This document shows positions 44,301 through 52,711 of a stretch of 64,000 nt of DNA, piece after piece. The DNA is taken from assembly GCF_000621845.1 (NCBI RefSeq), contig NZ_JHXF01000007.1:62001-126000 (forward strand), in the 5' to 3' direction. Both the position numbers and the translations under genes were made by a program. Under the pieces are notes generated by a model that was not told where the DNA came from, ran no database searches, and worked only from the letters and a program-made list of their open reading frames with translations. Every line of letters starts with the position of its first letter. Position 1 is the stretch's first letter. This stretch comes from Ruminococcus flavefaciens MA2007 (GTDB taxonomy: Bacteria > Bacillota > Clostridia > Oscillospirales > Ruminococcaceae).

Positions 44301-44334
44301 CAGCCGCCGCAGCGAATGAAATGATCTTTTTCAT
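41314..44334 (-). CDS. Cellulosomal GH43-CBM6-CBM22-dockerin-CE1 enzyme
   Basis: 1006 residues. Signal peptide ~1-29. GH43 five-bladed propeller ~33-325 with Asp41 (general base, STDPAP), Asp158 (DYIDPTVF) and Glu215 (YGEGPWF, acid). CBM6-like module ~331-455 (RVEAETICFSKGV...). Thr-rich linker ~463-500. CBM22-like module ~505-650. Type I dockerin ~662-725 (GDINSDGKVNSFDVLR; LADVDKSTKYEMNDL). Esterase of family CE1 ~735-1006 with nucleophile Ser886 (GGFSMGG) and an HGG oxyanion loop (YLMHGGGE). The GH43 side is probably arabinofuranosidase or xylosidase, and the esterase side feruloyl or acetyl-xylan esterase, removing side chains from arabinoxylan. It is divergent from the GH11-CE1 gene. Confidence 0.9.
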   Translation of the reverse strand: MKKIISFAAAAAMSLTSLTAISDGSIVKADNPAIQTIYSTDPAPMVYGDTVYLYTGRDKDKSDFYYMPDWHCYSSKDMQNWTDHGMILSWDSFTWGKEDSAWAAQCIERNGKFYYYVTLENKSGGGRAIGVAVADSPTGPFKDALGKPLVGPNWDYIDPTVFIDDDGQAWLMFGNPTCYYVRLNEDMVSYSGSIGKFDMNAQSFGPSSKASSYGEGPWFYKRNDKYYLVFAAFYGNDGGESLGYSTAPSPTGPWTYGGQVMKPINCFTNHPGVIDFKGHSYLFYHDASLPGGGTFDRSVCIDEFWYGADGSIPTISPTKTGPKQLEALDPYKRVEAETICFSKGVKTEKCSEGGLNVGNIQNGSYIKVSGVDFGSGTDKFTASVSSDTDGGDIEIYLDSLTGKKIGTCKVSGTGGWQTWKEVSCDISGASGEHDLYFKFTGGSGYLLNMDWWRFGSGEEQPAKTTTTTTTATAPKKTTTTTSVTTAPKKETTTVTTASGSTETDDYIFDYSFEDGIGDWTGRAGASVDTASKAYKGSKSLFCSGRSEAYQGAAIELGSSFKAGETYSFSANVMYESGRDSDTFHFTMQYDIGDETKYAKIATGQPMKGKWVQLANTDFQIPSGAENIMIYVETDKSTCDFYVDDVKAAKAGTVIGGAEGGQFILGDINSDGKVNSFDVLRARKLLVASSSAEISKLADVDKSTKYEMNDLVLLQNYVLGKIKEFPDNSPEPPKSDFNYNANLQYKAAPDSYFRQPANHGTVVKENYNGINGNKNMYVYLPYGYDESKKYNVFYLMHGGGESEETCFNDDNINIDIMLDNMIANGDIEPMIVVTPTFNKAPSADGVWEEMRKSIIPYVEKKYSTYAEDTSIDGLRASRYHRAYGGFSMGGGSTWANFNNNLDIIAYFMPLSGHCWDGAGKVLSAARNSGFKKNEYFVLAATGTDDLAYGNMVPMINELKKNTDVFTYTSDFSKGNLYFLEARGNVHWWPQVRHYIYDALPYFFHENQ

Positions 44335-44850
44335 AAGTATGCCCCCATTATTAAGTTTTTTAGATGCTTACCTATAATTTCCCTTCTGGTTTTGTGAACT
44401 TCTTAACGGTCAGAGTTCACACTTTCTTTATATATTTTCTATATTATAATGTATATTGTAGTAATAATATACCAAAATTTTCCTTTAAGTAACAATATCT
44501 TTACCCTATTTAGCAATTTTTAACGATATTTTATAATTTTATTATTTTTAAACTATACAGTGTAAATACTATTATTTAAAAAGTCCACCAAAAATGTAAA
44601 ATACAATGATATCTTAAACATAAAAACCTGTACAATGATTGTTCATCTTTTTACATTATTGTTATATATCGTCTTGGTATAGTCAGCAATTTTTAGCCAA
44701 GATATACAAGGTCCGCAAATTTTAACTTGCAATTAACAGGTCAGATGTTTTATAATGATATCATAGAAATAAAAGGAGCACTTGGCTCCTTATGGGGATT
44801 ACTGAAATCATAAGTTTGCTTTTTTTCTAAAAAACAAAGGAGTGATTGAA
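44335..44850. other. Divergent AT-rich control region between the two CE1 enzymes
   Basis: No gene. It holds a plus-strand promoter (44727-44756), and a probable minus-strand start region near 44440-44460 with TATAAT and a GTGAACT/AGTTCAC inverted repeat (44394-44420). AGCAATTTTTA occurs at 44512-44522 and 44685-44695, matching the sequence AGCAATTTTTG in the xylan-operon promoter. A hairpin AAGGAGCACTTGGCTCCTT lies at 44773-44791 in the GH11 leader. The region is markedly AT-rich against its neighbours. Confidence 0.6.
44727..44756 (+). promoter_or_regulatory. Promoter of the GH11-CE1 gene
   Basis: TTGCAA (44727-44732) and TATAAT (44751-44756) with 18-bp spacing; an AGCAATTTTTA motif ends about 30 bp upstream. 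Confidence 0.55.
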
Positions 44851-47286
44851 GTGAAAAAAACAGTTAAACAATTCATCAGCAGCGCCGTTACAGCGTTAAT
44901 GGTGGCTGCAAGCCTGCCTGCCGTTCCTTCTGTGAACGCAGCCGACGCCCAGCAGAGAGGCAACATCGGCGGTTTCGATTACGAAATGTGGAACCAGAAC
45001 GGTCAGGGACAGGTATCAATGACGCCTAAGGCAGGCTCTTTCACCTGCTCATGGAGCAACATTGAAAACTTCCTCGCACGTATGGGCAAGAACTACGACA
45101 GCCAGAAAAAGAACTACAAGGCTTTCGGAGACATTACCCTCTCCTACGACGTAGAGTACACCCCAAAGGGCAACTCTTATATGTGCGTATACGGCTGGAC
45201 GAGGAACCCTCTCATGGAATACTACATCGTCGAAGGCTGGGGCGACTGGCGTCCACCCGGAAATGACGGCGAAAACAAGGGTACAGTTACCCTGAACGGC
45301 AATACCTACGATATCCGCAAAACAATGCGCTATAATCAGCCATCTCTGGACGGCACGGCTACATTCCCTCAGTACTGGAGCGTCCGTCAGAAGAGCGGTT
45401 CACAGAATAATACCACCAACTATATGAAGGGTACTATCAGCGTATCCAAGCACTTTGACGCATGGTCAAAGGCAGGTCTGGATATGAGCGGTACTCTCTA
45501 CGAGGTATCCCTCAACATCGAGGGCTACAGATCAAGCGGAAACGCTAACGTTAAAGCTATCTCATTCGACGGCAGTATACCCGAGCCCACAAGCGAGCCC
45601 GTAACTCAGCCCGTTGTCAAGGCAGAGCCTGACGCAAACGGCTACTACTTCAAAGAAAAATTCGAGAGCGGCGCAGGCGACTGGTCAGCCCGCGGAACAG
45701 GAGCTAAGGTAACAAGCTCTGACGGATTCAACGGTTCAAAGGGCATACTGGTATCAGGACGCGGCGACAACTGGCACGGCGCACAGCTCACACTCGACTC
45801 AAGTGCTTTCACAGCAGGCGAAACATACAGCTTCGGCGCACTTGTAAAGCAGGACGGCGAGTCCTCAACAGCTATGAAGCTCACTCTCCAGTATAACGAC
45901 GCAAGCGGCACAGCCAATTACGATAAGGTGGCAGAGTTCACAGCTCCAAAGGGTGAATGGGTGGACCTTTCCAATACATCGTTCACTATCCCGTCAGGCG
46001 CTTCAGACCTTATTCTCTATGTTGAAGCTCCCGACAGCCTTACGGATTTCTATATCGACAACGCTTTCGGCGGCATCAAGAACACATCTCCTCTTGAAGA
46101 TGTCGGAAGCCATACTATCAGCACTCCGGGCAGCGAGACAACAACAGTCCCAACAGCATCAAATAAGGGTATCAGAGGCGATATCAACGGCGACGGCGTT
46201 ATCAACTCATTCGACCTTGCTCCTCTCAGAAGAGGCATTCTCAAGATGATGTCAGGCAGCGGCTCGACTCCCGAAAATGCTGACGTAAACGGCGACGGTA
46301 CCGTAAATGTTGCAGACCTCCTGCTTCTCCAGAAGTTTATACTCGGTATGGAGAAGTCATTCCCCGATCCTGTAACAACTACTACGACCAAGCCGATAAC
46401 AACAACTACCGAGAAGATAGTTATCACAACTACTTCTTCATCTTCTTCAAGCTCAGGCAATAACCTCAATGCAGATATCCGCAAGGATATGCCTACTTCA
46501 GTTCCCGGCGGAAACGAAAAGAGCGGCGGCTGCAAGGTCGAGAAGAAGACATACAACTGCAAGTTCACAGGCGGTCAGAAGAGCTGCAACGTTATCCTGC
46601 CTCCTAACTACAGCGCAAGCAAGCAGTACCCTGTTATGTACGTTCTCCACGGTATCGGCGGCAACGAAGGCAGCATGGTAAGCGGCATGGGCGTTCAGGA
46701 GCTTCTTGCAGGACTTACCGCAAACGGCAAGGCAGAGGAAATGATAATCGTTCTCCCGAGCCAGTACACCAGCAAGAACGGCAATCAGGGCGGCGGCTTC
46801 GGAATCAATCAGGAAGTATGCGCAGCTTACGATAACTTCCTCTATGATATCTCAGACAGCCTTATCCCATTCATCGAGGCTAACTATCCCGTTAAGACAG
46901 GCAGAGAAAACCGTGCTATCACAGGCTTCTCAATGGGCGGACGTGAAGCTATCTACATCGGTCTTATGCGTCCCGACCTCTTCGCTTACGTTGGCGGAGC
47001 TTGCCCTGCACCCGGTATCACACCAGGCAAGGATATGTTCATGGAGCACCCAGGCTGTATGCAGGAGAGCGAAATGAAGTTCAGAGACGTTGGACCTGAG
47101 CCGAATGTATTCATGATAACAGGCGGCACAAACGACGGCGTCGTAGGAACATTCCCCAAGCAGTACAGCGATATCCTTACAAGAAACGGCGTTGACCACG
47201 TTTACCAGTCTATCCCTAACGGCGGACACGACGCAGGCTCTGTAAAGCCTCATCTCTACACATTCATGAGATACGCATTCAAATAA
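44851..47286 (+). CDS. Cellulosomal GH11 xylanase-CBM22-dockerin-CE1 esterase
   Basis: 811 residues. Signal peptide ~1-31 (ending SVNAAD). GH11 xylanase ~38-242 with nucleophile Glu123 (NPLMEYYIVEGWG) and acid/base Glu224 (NIEGYRSSGNA). CBM22-like module ~265-408. Type I dockerin ~441-503 (GDINGDGVINSFDLAPLR; DVNGDGTVNVADLLLLQ). Thr/Ser linker ~508-536. CE1 esterase ~560-811 with Ser694 (TGFSMGG), HGIGG oxyanion loop and final His in NGGHDAGSV. The enzyme would cut xylan chains and release feruloyl or acetyl groups. GTG 44851 has AAAGGAG 8 bp upstream; another GTG at 44842 overlaps that site. Enzymes of the same plan are known from R. flavefaciens. Confidence 0.93.
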   Translation: MKKTVKQFISSAVTALMVAASLPAVPSVNAADAQQRGNIGGFDYEMWNQNGQGQVSMTPKAGSFTCSWSNIENFLARMGKNYDSQKKNYKAFGDITLSYDVEYTPKGNSYMCVYGWTRNPLMEYYIVEGWGDWRPPGNDGENKGTVTLNGNTYDIRKTMRYNQPSLDGTATFPQYWSVRQKSGSQNNTTNYMKGTISVSKHFDAWSKAGLDMSGTLYEVSLNIEGYRSSGNANVKAISFDGSIPEPTSEPVTQPVVKAEPDANGYYFKEKFESGAGDWSARGTGAKVTSSDGFNGSKGILVSGRGDNWHGAQLTLDSSAFTAGETYSFGALVKQDGESSTAMKLTLQYNDASGTANYDKVAEFTAPKGEWVDLSNTSFTIPSGASDLILYVEAPDSLTDFYIDNAFGGIKNTSPLEDVGSHTISTPGSETTTVPTASNKGIRGDINGDGVINSFDLAPLRRGILKMMSGSGSTPENADVNGDGTVNVADLLLLQKFILGMEKSFPDPVTTTTTKPITTTTEKIVITTTSSSSSSSGNNLNADIRKDMPTSVPGGNEKSGGCKVEKKTYNCKFTGGQKSCNVILPPNYSASKQYPVMYVLHGIGGNEGSMVSGMGVQELLAGLTANGKAEEMIIVLPSQYTSKNGNQGGGFGINQEVCAAYDNFLYDISDSLIPFIEANYPVKTGRENRAITGFSMGGREAIYIGLMRPDLFAYVGGACPAPGITPGKDMFMEHPGCMQESEMKFRDVGPEPNVFMITGGTNDGVVGTFPKQYSDILTRNGVDHVYQSIPNGGHDAGSVKPHLYTFMRYAFK

Positions 47287-47307
47287 TGATATAGTTGACA
47301 TATGAAG

Positions 47308-47337
47308 GACAGCGCTTTATGCGCTGTCTTTCTTTTT
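47308..47337 (+). terminator. Terminator of the GH11-CE1 gene
   Basis: GACAGCGC-TTTAT-GCGCTGTC followed by TTTCTTTTT. Confidence 0.85.
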
Positions 47338-47340
47338 GTG

Positions 47341-47382
47341 CAAAAAGAAAAGCCATTTGAGCTTCAAAAGCTCAAATGGCTT
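47341..47382 (-). terminator. Terminator of the MacB-like gene
   Basis: AAGCCATTTGAGCTT-TTG-AAGCTCAAATGGCTT read on the minus strand, followed by TTCTTTTTG. Confidence 0.82.
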
Positions 47383-47401
47383 ATACTTATAATAGTATAA
47401 C

Positions 47402-50395
47402 TTATTCTGTTCTGAGAGCCTCCACAGGATCCTTTCTTGCCGCAACGCCCGACGGGATAAGTCCCGAAATAAGAGTGAGCACCATGCTTATGATGATAAG
47501 CACTATCGCTCCCTTTACAGGAACATGAGCGCGGAGCGTATCAAGGCTGGTCACGCTGTGGATTATGCTGTTTATCGGGATAGTCAGGAGCACCGAAACT
47601 CCGATTCCCATAAGACCTGCCGCAAGACCTACAAGAAGAGTCTCTGCGTTGAAAACAGTCCTTACATTGCGCTTTGAAGCGCCGATAGCTCTGAGGATAC
47701 CTATCTCTCGTGTTCTTTCAAGAACTGAGATATAGGTGATGATACCTATCATAATTGATGAAACTACCAGCGAGATACCTACGAAAGCAATGAGCAGGTA
47801 GGATATACCGCTTATAATGCCTGTGATAGAGGACATGAGAAGTGCAACCACATCTGTATAGTGGATAACGTCCTGCTCCTTAGTGGTACCGTCATTGTAG
47901 CGTGTGATAGCGTCTGCGATGTCGTCCTTGTCCTCAAAGCTCTTGACGTAAATGCGTATCAGCGACGGATCGGTCTCGTCAGCAACGCCCAGTGTTTTGA
48001 GGTTGTCATCATATGTGGAGTCCGATATCTCCTCGGGAGTATACTTATCAAAGATAAGTCCGTATACCTCATCGCTTATCGTTGCGGAATCAAGCATTTT
48101 TGCCAGCTCTGCATTGGGAAGAGAGCCAAGCTGTTCCTGAACCGCCTTAGCGTACTGCTCGGCTATCTGAGCACGGATAGCTTCTTCTGCATAGCTCTTG
48201 ACTTCCTCGTCGCTCATCTGCGCAACAAATGAGGTTATCTGCGAAGCGTCAACTCCCAGCTCTGCGGAATACATCTCTGTTATCTGGCTAATGAACTGGT
48301 TTCGGTCAAAGTCCTTCATAGCCGCCTGCACCTGAGCGTCTGCCTGTGCAGGATCGGGCTGTTCGGCAACAAGTCTGTAAATGTCAGCCTTTGTATCGGC
48401 GTCAGCGCTCTTGATAAACTCCTTTGCGGTATCAGCCTTTTCCTTGGCTGTAGGAGCAACATAGTCATCTGTCATGAACTTTGTACCTGTCAGCACATCG
48501 TTCTCCTTGTCCTCTGTCTGGGACTTTACTATATCACTGTTCTTGGTCTTTTCAATAACATAATCGGTAAGAGCGCTTGTGTAGCACACATAGCCCTTGA
48601 GCATAGGCACCTTTACGTCCTCTGTAGGGCGGATAAAGCCGACTATCTTGATATCTGTACCAATATCGCCCGAATCAAAGAGATAATCAAGTCCTGTCTG
48701 AGTTGCCGAGATATCATTGTAGCCCTTTCCTGTGGGGTTCTTCTGATAGTACTCGCAGGGAAGTATCATCTTGAACTTCTTGTTTGTTATCTCATCGATA
48801 TTCCACTCAGTCTGACCATAATCAGTTATCTCCTGATTGCTCATTACAGCCTTAAGCTTCTCACTGAAGCCCTCCTGATCCTTGAGTCCCATAGCGTAAA
48901 CTATGATATCGGGGAGCTCGTTATTTCTGGTGAGAACAACAACAGCCTCGTCGTATTTCTCAGGCCATCTGCCGTTTACCACCTCGTACTGTTCCTTGAC
49001 GATATTGCTTACAGGCTCGCCGTTCTCCCCTGCCAGTATTTCCTCCATGACATTGAGTCCGAAAGCCTGCATCTCCATGCCTGCCATAGGATTGTTCATG
49101 GTAGCCGCCATCATGTCGGAGTCGCTCATGCCCATAGCCTTGCTGTACATATCCATAAAGTCCACCTTGATGATATCGCCCGAGGGAGACTCGGTGAACA
49201 CAGGCATTTTAACGTCGTATCTGTAGCCTACAGCCGTGGACTTTTCCTTGATAACGCTGTCGCTGTCGAGGAATGTCTTGAAGTCCTTCATATTGTTTAT
49301 CTGCTTTGCAGAGGCATTGAAGGAGTTGAACATATCGTAAACCTGAGTATTTGCGTAGACCGTGTCGTCCTTGAACTCTCGGCTCTCGTACTCCTCCTGA
49401 TTTTTCATCAGCGCATTGAGCATACCCGAGGTATCGGTGTTTTCACGCATTATCTCCAGCGGATAAGAGGAAAGAGTTTCCTCCTGAACGTTGTCGATGT
49501 ACTCGTTGATACCTGTTGCAAGGGAAAGAATCAGGGCAATACCGATGATACCGATAGAGCCTGCAAAGGCTGTGAGTATCGTTCTTCCTTTTTTGGTGAG
49601 CAGGTTATTGAGAGAAAGCGAAACAGCCGTGCCAAAGGACATTGAGACCTTCTTTTTCTTCCGGACTTTTTCCTTTTTGTCAGCCTTTTTCTTCTTGTCC
49701 TTTTTGGACTTTTCGCCGTCAAAGGGAGCGCTGTCCCCTGTGAGCTTTCCGTCCTTTATCTTTATGATACGTGTTGCGTACTGGTCGGCAAGCTCAGGGT
49801 TATGAGTTACCATTATTACCAGCTTATCCTTGGCTATCTCCTTCAAAAGCTCCATTACCTGAATGGAAGTCTCCGAGTCGAGAGCGCCTGTAGGCTCGTC
49901 GGCAAGGAGTATATCAGGATCGTTTATAAGCGCACGGGCAATAGCCACACGCTGCATCTGACCGCCCGACATCTGGTTGGGCTTCTTGTGGAGCTGGTCT
50001 CCCAGACCTACCTTTTCAAGAGCCTCCTTGGCACGTTTGCGGCGCTCGGACTTTGACACGCCCGAGATAGTAAGAGCAAGCTCGACGTTGGATAATACTG
50101 TCTGGTGCGGGATAAGGTTGTAGCTCTGGAAAATGAAGCCGATAGAGTGGTTTCTGTAAGCGTCCCAGTCCCTGTCCTTGTACTCTTTGGTGGAAGTACC
50201 GTTGATTATGAGGTCTCCCGATGTATAATGGTCGAGACCTCCGATGATGTTGAGAAGCGTGGTCTTACCGCAGCCCGAATGACCGAGGATAGCCACAAAT
50301 TCACTTTCGCGGAAGGTAACGCTCACTCCGTCAAGAGCCGTTACGATGTTCTCTCCGCTGCCGTACTTTTTAACTATGTCTTTAAGCTGTAGCAC
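47402..50395 (-). CDS. MacB/FtsX-like ABC transporter, ATPase fused to permease
   Basis: 997 residues. The ABC ATPase lies at ~1-225 (GHSGCGKTTLLN, MSGGQMQRVAIARAL, LLADEPTGALDSET). A very basic Lys-rich linker (~235-260, KSKKDKKKKADKKEKVRKKKK) follows, then a first membrane helix ~290-310 (ILTAFAGSIGIIGIALILSLATG), a ~550-residue extracellular domain, and three C-terminal helices typical of FtsX permeases, ending VAARKDPVEALRTE. GTG 50395 is chosen for AGGAGGAG; an open frame extends to 50488 without a better site. The family moves peptides or lipoproteins, or signals mechanically, rather than importing solutes. No partner gene is adjacent. Confidence 0.88.
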   Translation of the reverse strand: MLQLKDIVKKYGSGENIVTALDGVSVTFRESEFVAILGHSGCGKTTLLNIIGGLDHYTSGDLIINGTSTKEYKDRDWDAYRNHSIGFIFQSYNLIPHQTVLSNVELALTISGVSKSERRKRAKEALEKVGLGDQLHKKPNQMSGGQMQRVAIARALINDPDILLADEPTGALDSETSIQVMELLKEIAKDKLVIMVTHNPELADQYATRIIKIKDGKLTGDSAPFDGEKSKKDKKKKADKKEKVRKKKKVSMSFGTAVSLSLNNLLTKKGRTILTAFAGSIGIIGIALILSLATGINEYIDNVQEETLSSYPLEIMRENTDTSGMLNALMKNQEEYESREFKDDTVYANTQVYDMFNSFNASAKQINNMKDFKTFLDSDSVIKEKSTAVGYRYDVKMPVFTESPSGDIIKVDFMDMYSKAMGMSDSDMMAATMNNPMAGMEMQAFGLNVMEEILAGENGEPVSNIVKEQYEVVNGRWPEKYDEAVVVLTRNNELPDIIVYAMGLKDQEGFSEKLKAVMSNQEITDYGQTEWNIDEITNKKFKMILPCEYYQKNPTGKGYNDISATQTGLDYLFDSGDIGTDIKIVGFIRPTEDVKVPMLKGYVCYTSALTDYVIEKTKNSDIVKSQTEDKENDVLTGTKFMTDDYVAPTAKEKADTAKEFIKSADADTKADIYRLVAEQPDPAQADAQVQAAMKDFDRNQFISQITEMYSAELGVDASQITSFVAQMSDEEVKSYAEEAIRAQIAEQYAKAVQEQLGSLPNAELAKMLDSATISDEVYGLIFDKYTPEEISDSTYDDNLKTLGVADETDPSLIRIYVKSFEDKDDIADAITRYNDGTTKEQDVIHYTDVVALLMSSITGIISGISYLLIAFVGISLVVSSIMIGIITYISVLERTREIGILRAIGASKRNVRTVFNAETLLVGLAAGLMGIGVSVLLTIPINSIIHSVTSLDTLRAHVPVKGAIVLIIISMVLTLISGLIPSGVAARKDPVEALRTE

Positions 50396-50531
50396 TGGAT
50401 CTCCTCCTGTAAATATTTTTACCTTTAATCCTATATGCATATTAAATTTTCCACTTTTGATTATAGCACTTTGACGAATAAAAGTCAATCGCGTTGTAGG
50501 AAATTAACAATGGTTTCACACAAATTTCACA

Positions 50532-50564
50532 AAAGAAAAGGACACTGTTTGTTGACAGTGTCCC
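50532..50564 (-). terminator. Terminator of the ppa-prs unit
   Basis: GGACACTGT-CAACAA-ACAGTGTCC on the minus strand, followed by TTTTCTTTTG, just after the prs stop. Confidence 0.82.
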
Positions 50565-50572
50565 TTGTTATA

Positions 50573-51718
50573 TTACTTCATGCCGTACTTCTTGAGCAGA
50601 TTGTCGATCTTTATGTGAGGATCGATGATCTTGCTGATAGAAACGTCGTGATTGATAGCTTCAATGAAGTATGCGATGTACTTTGATACGTCTACCTCGT
50701 GGAACCAAGGTCTGCTGAGGAGCTCAGGTGTTCTGTATGTGAGGTTTGTACCGAATACACCGTCGATAATGCCGTCCTCATAAGCCTTGTCGAACTTTTC
50801 AAGACCGTTTGTGAAGATAGCGTAAGTAGCGTAAGCGAAGAATCTTCCTGCCTTCTTTTCTTTTAGAGCAGAAGCAACGTCCAGCATAGACTCGCCTGAT
50901 GAGATGATATCGTCTGAAACGAAGATATCCTTGCCCTCAACAGGGTTTCCGAGATATTCGTGAGCAACGATAGGATTGCGGCCGTTTACGATAGTCGAGT
51001 AGTCTCTTCTCTTGTAGAACATACCCATTTCAACGCCGAGAACAGAAGCATAGTACATATTTCTGTTGAGAGCTCCCTCGTCGGGGCTTACTACCATGAA
51101 CTTGTCCTTGCTGAAGCTTATATCCTTAACGTCCTTGAGCATAGCTTTAAGTACCTGATAAGTAGGCATAACGTTATCAAAGCCCATGAGCGGGATAGCG
51201 TTCTGAACTCTCGGATCGTGAGCGTCAAAGGTAACGATGTTTGATACGCCCATAGCCTCCAGCTCCTGAAGTGCGCAGGCACAGTCAAGTGACTCCCTAT
51301 AGCTTCTTCTGTGCTGACGTCCGCCGTAAAGAGTAGGCATGATGACAGTTATGCGGTGAGCCTTGCCGCTTGCAGCCTGAATTATTCTCTTGAGGTCCTG
51401 GAAGTGGTCGTCAGGAGACATAGCGTTCTGCATTCCGAAGTAGTCGTACTTTATGCTGTAGTTTCCGACATCAACGATGATGAAGAGGTCCTTGCCGCGG
51501 ATAGTGGACTTGATGAGACCTTTGCCGTCGCCCGAAGAAAAACGGGGGCATTCGCTCTCAACGAGGAAGGAATCAACGTTGATACCGCCCTTGCCTGCCC
51601 AGTCAACGAGATAATCGTCGATCTTCTTACCGAGCTCGGTAACGCTGTTCATAGCGATAATGCCGATAGGTGCGACATTTGAATCGCTGCCGAATAAAAT
51701 TTCACTTGAAGCTGTCAT
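50573..51718 (-). CDS. prs: Ribose-phosphate pyrophosphokinase (PRPP synthetase), long form
   Basis: 381 residues, longer than the usual ~315. Core motifs are recognisable: IIVDVGNYS..., MPTLYGGRQHRRSYRESLDCACALQELEAMG (flexible loop), TFDAHDPRVQNAIPL, VVSPDEGALNR, and PRPP loop IFVSDDIISSGESML. It makes PRPP for nucleotide, His and Trp synthesis, and for Upp in this window. The extra length is in the N-terminus and the C-terminal ~45 residues (HDVSISKIIDPHIKIDNLLKKYG). ppa lies immediately upstream in the same direction. Confidence 0.9.
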   Translation of the reverse strand: MTASSEILFGSDSNVAPIGIIAMNSVTELGKKIDDYLVDWAGKGGINVDSFLVESECPRFSSGDGKGLIKSTIRGKDLFIIVDVGNYSIKYDYFGMQNAMSPDDHFQDLKRIIQAASGKAHRITVIMPTLYGGRQHRRSYRESLDCACALQELEAMGVSNIVTFDAHDPRVQNAIPLMGFDNVMPTYQVLKAMLKDVKDISFSKDKFMVVSPDEGALNRNMYYASVLGVEMGMFYKRRDYSTIVNGRNPIVAHEYLGNPVEGKDIFVSDDIISSGESMLDVASALKEKKAGRFFAYATYAIFTNGLEKFDKAYEDGIIDGVFGTNLTYRTPELLSRPWFHEVDVSKYIAYFIEAINHDVSISKIIDPHIKIDNLLKKYGMK

Positions 51719-51789
51719 AAACACTTTTTCCCGCGCAGATGCGCAGGATACTCCTTTCGCTTTTTAGTCACTTTCGGTCAGAGCATTGC

Positions 51790-52320
51790 TCACTTGCAGA
51801 AATTCTCGATATATCGCTCGATATCCTCGGCAATTATCTGTTTTGCAATATCCGCATGATCGACCTCGTTTACGGCTGTTGTTTTGTTTTCAAGTTCCTT
51901 ATAAACTGTGAAAAAATGTGTCATTTCATCAAATACGTGCTTTGGAAGCTCCTCGATATCCTTGTACATATTGTAATTAGGATCGTCGAAGGGTATAGCG
52001 ATGATCTTCTCATCGTGATGGCCGTTGTCCAGCATTCTGATAACTCCGATAGGATAGCATCTTACCAGCGTAAGCGGCATGAGCTTTTCCGAGCAGAGCA
52101 CGAGAACGTCCAGCGGATCGTTGTCATCTGAGAAAGTTCTTGGGATAAATCCATAGTTAGCGGGATAGTGGGTGGAAGTATAAAGGATACGGTCCATTAT
52201 TATGAGACCTGTCTCCTTGTCAAGCTCGTACTTGATCTTGCTTCCCTTGCCAATCTCGATAACTGCGATGAAATCATCGGGACTTATTCTTTTTGGACTG
52301 ATCTTATGCCAAATATTCAT
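51790..52320 (-). CDS. ppa: Inorganic pyrophosphatase, family I
   Basis: 176 residues. Metal-binding core [45 protein letters not shown] (DxDxxD loop) and a C-terminal [16 protein letters not shown]. It hydrolyses pyrophosphate to drive biosynthesis. ATG 52320 has GGAGGA upstream; the frame upstream to 52359 is not used. Located before prs with a 71-bp gap, so both are probably co-transcribed. Confidence 0.94.
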   Translation of the reverse strand: MNIWHKISPKRISPDDFIAVIEIGKGSKIKYELDKETGLIIMDRILYTSTHYPANYGFIPRTFSDDNDPLDVLVLCSEKLMPLTLVRCYPIGVIRMLDNGHHDEKIIAIPFDDPNYNMYKDIEELPKHVFDEMTHFFTVYKELENKTTAVNEVDHADIAKQIIAEDIERYIENFCK

Positions 52321-52711
52321 AGGATTTCCTCCGCGGCAGTCCGTCCGTGCATCGGGCACAGTAACGGAAATGATTTGATAAAGCCATTAAACATGACGTT
52401 ATCCCCTACTAATTAGTATACCATTTTTTTGTGATTTGTCAATATGACCATTCAATTTCGGCAAATCTGATAAATTATCCAAAAATCCCGAAGATTTTTC
52501 GTCTTTTCGACTTCAATCGTCAGAATATTTAACTGTCGTTTGTTGATTCAACAGCGAATATTAATAAAGCGTGAATATATCTAATAAAAATTATAATAAA
52601 AGTCTATTGATTTTTTATGTAATTTGTAGTAAAATAGTTATATGCTATATTCCGCAAATATAAAAAAAGATCATTCATTCGTAGAACAAAAATCAAAAGG
52701 GGGTATTGTCA
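52321..52711. other. Intergenic region upstream of ppa and the sensor-GGDEF gene
   Basis: Very AT-rich, without a gene. It contains the plus-strand promoter at 52607-52635 and the SD AAAGGGGG of the sensor gene. No structured RNA or repeat stands out. Confidence 0.55.
52607..52635 (+). promoter_or_regulatory. Promoter of the sensor-GGDEF gene
   Basis: TTGATT (52607-52612) and TAAAAT (52630-52635) with 17-bp spacer. Confidence 0.55.
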
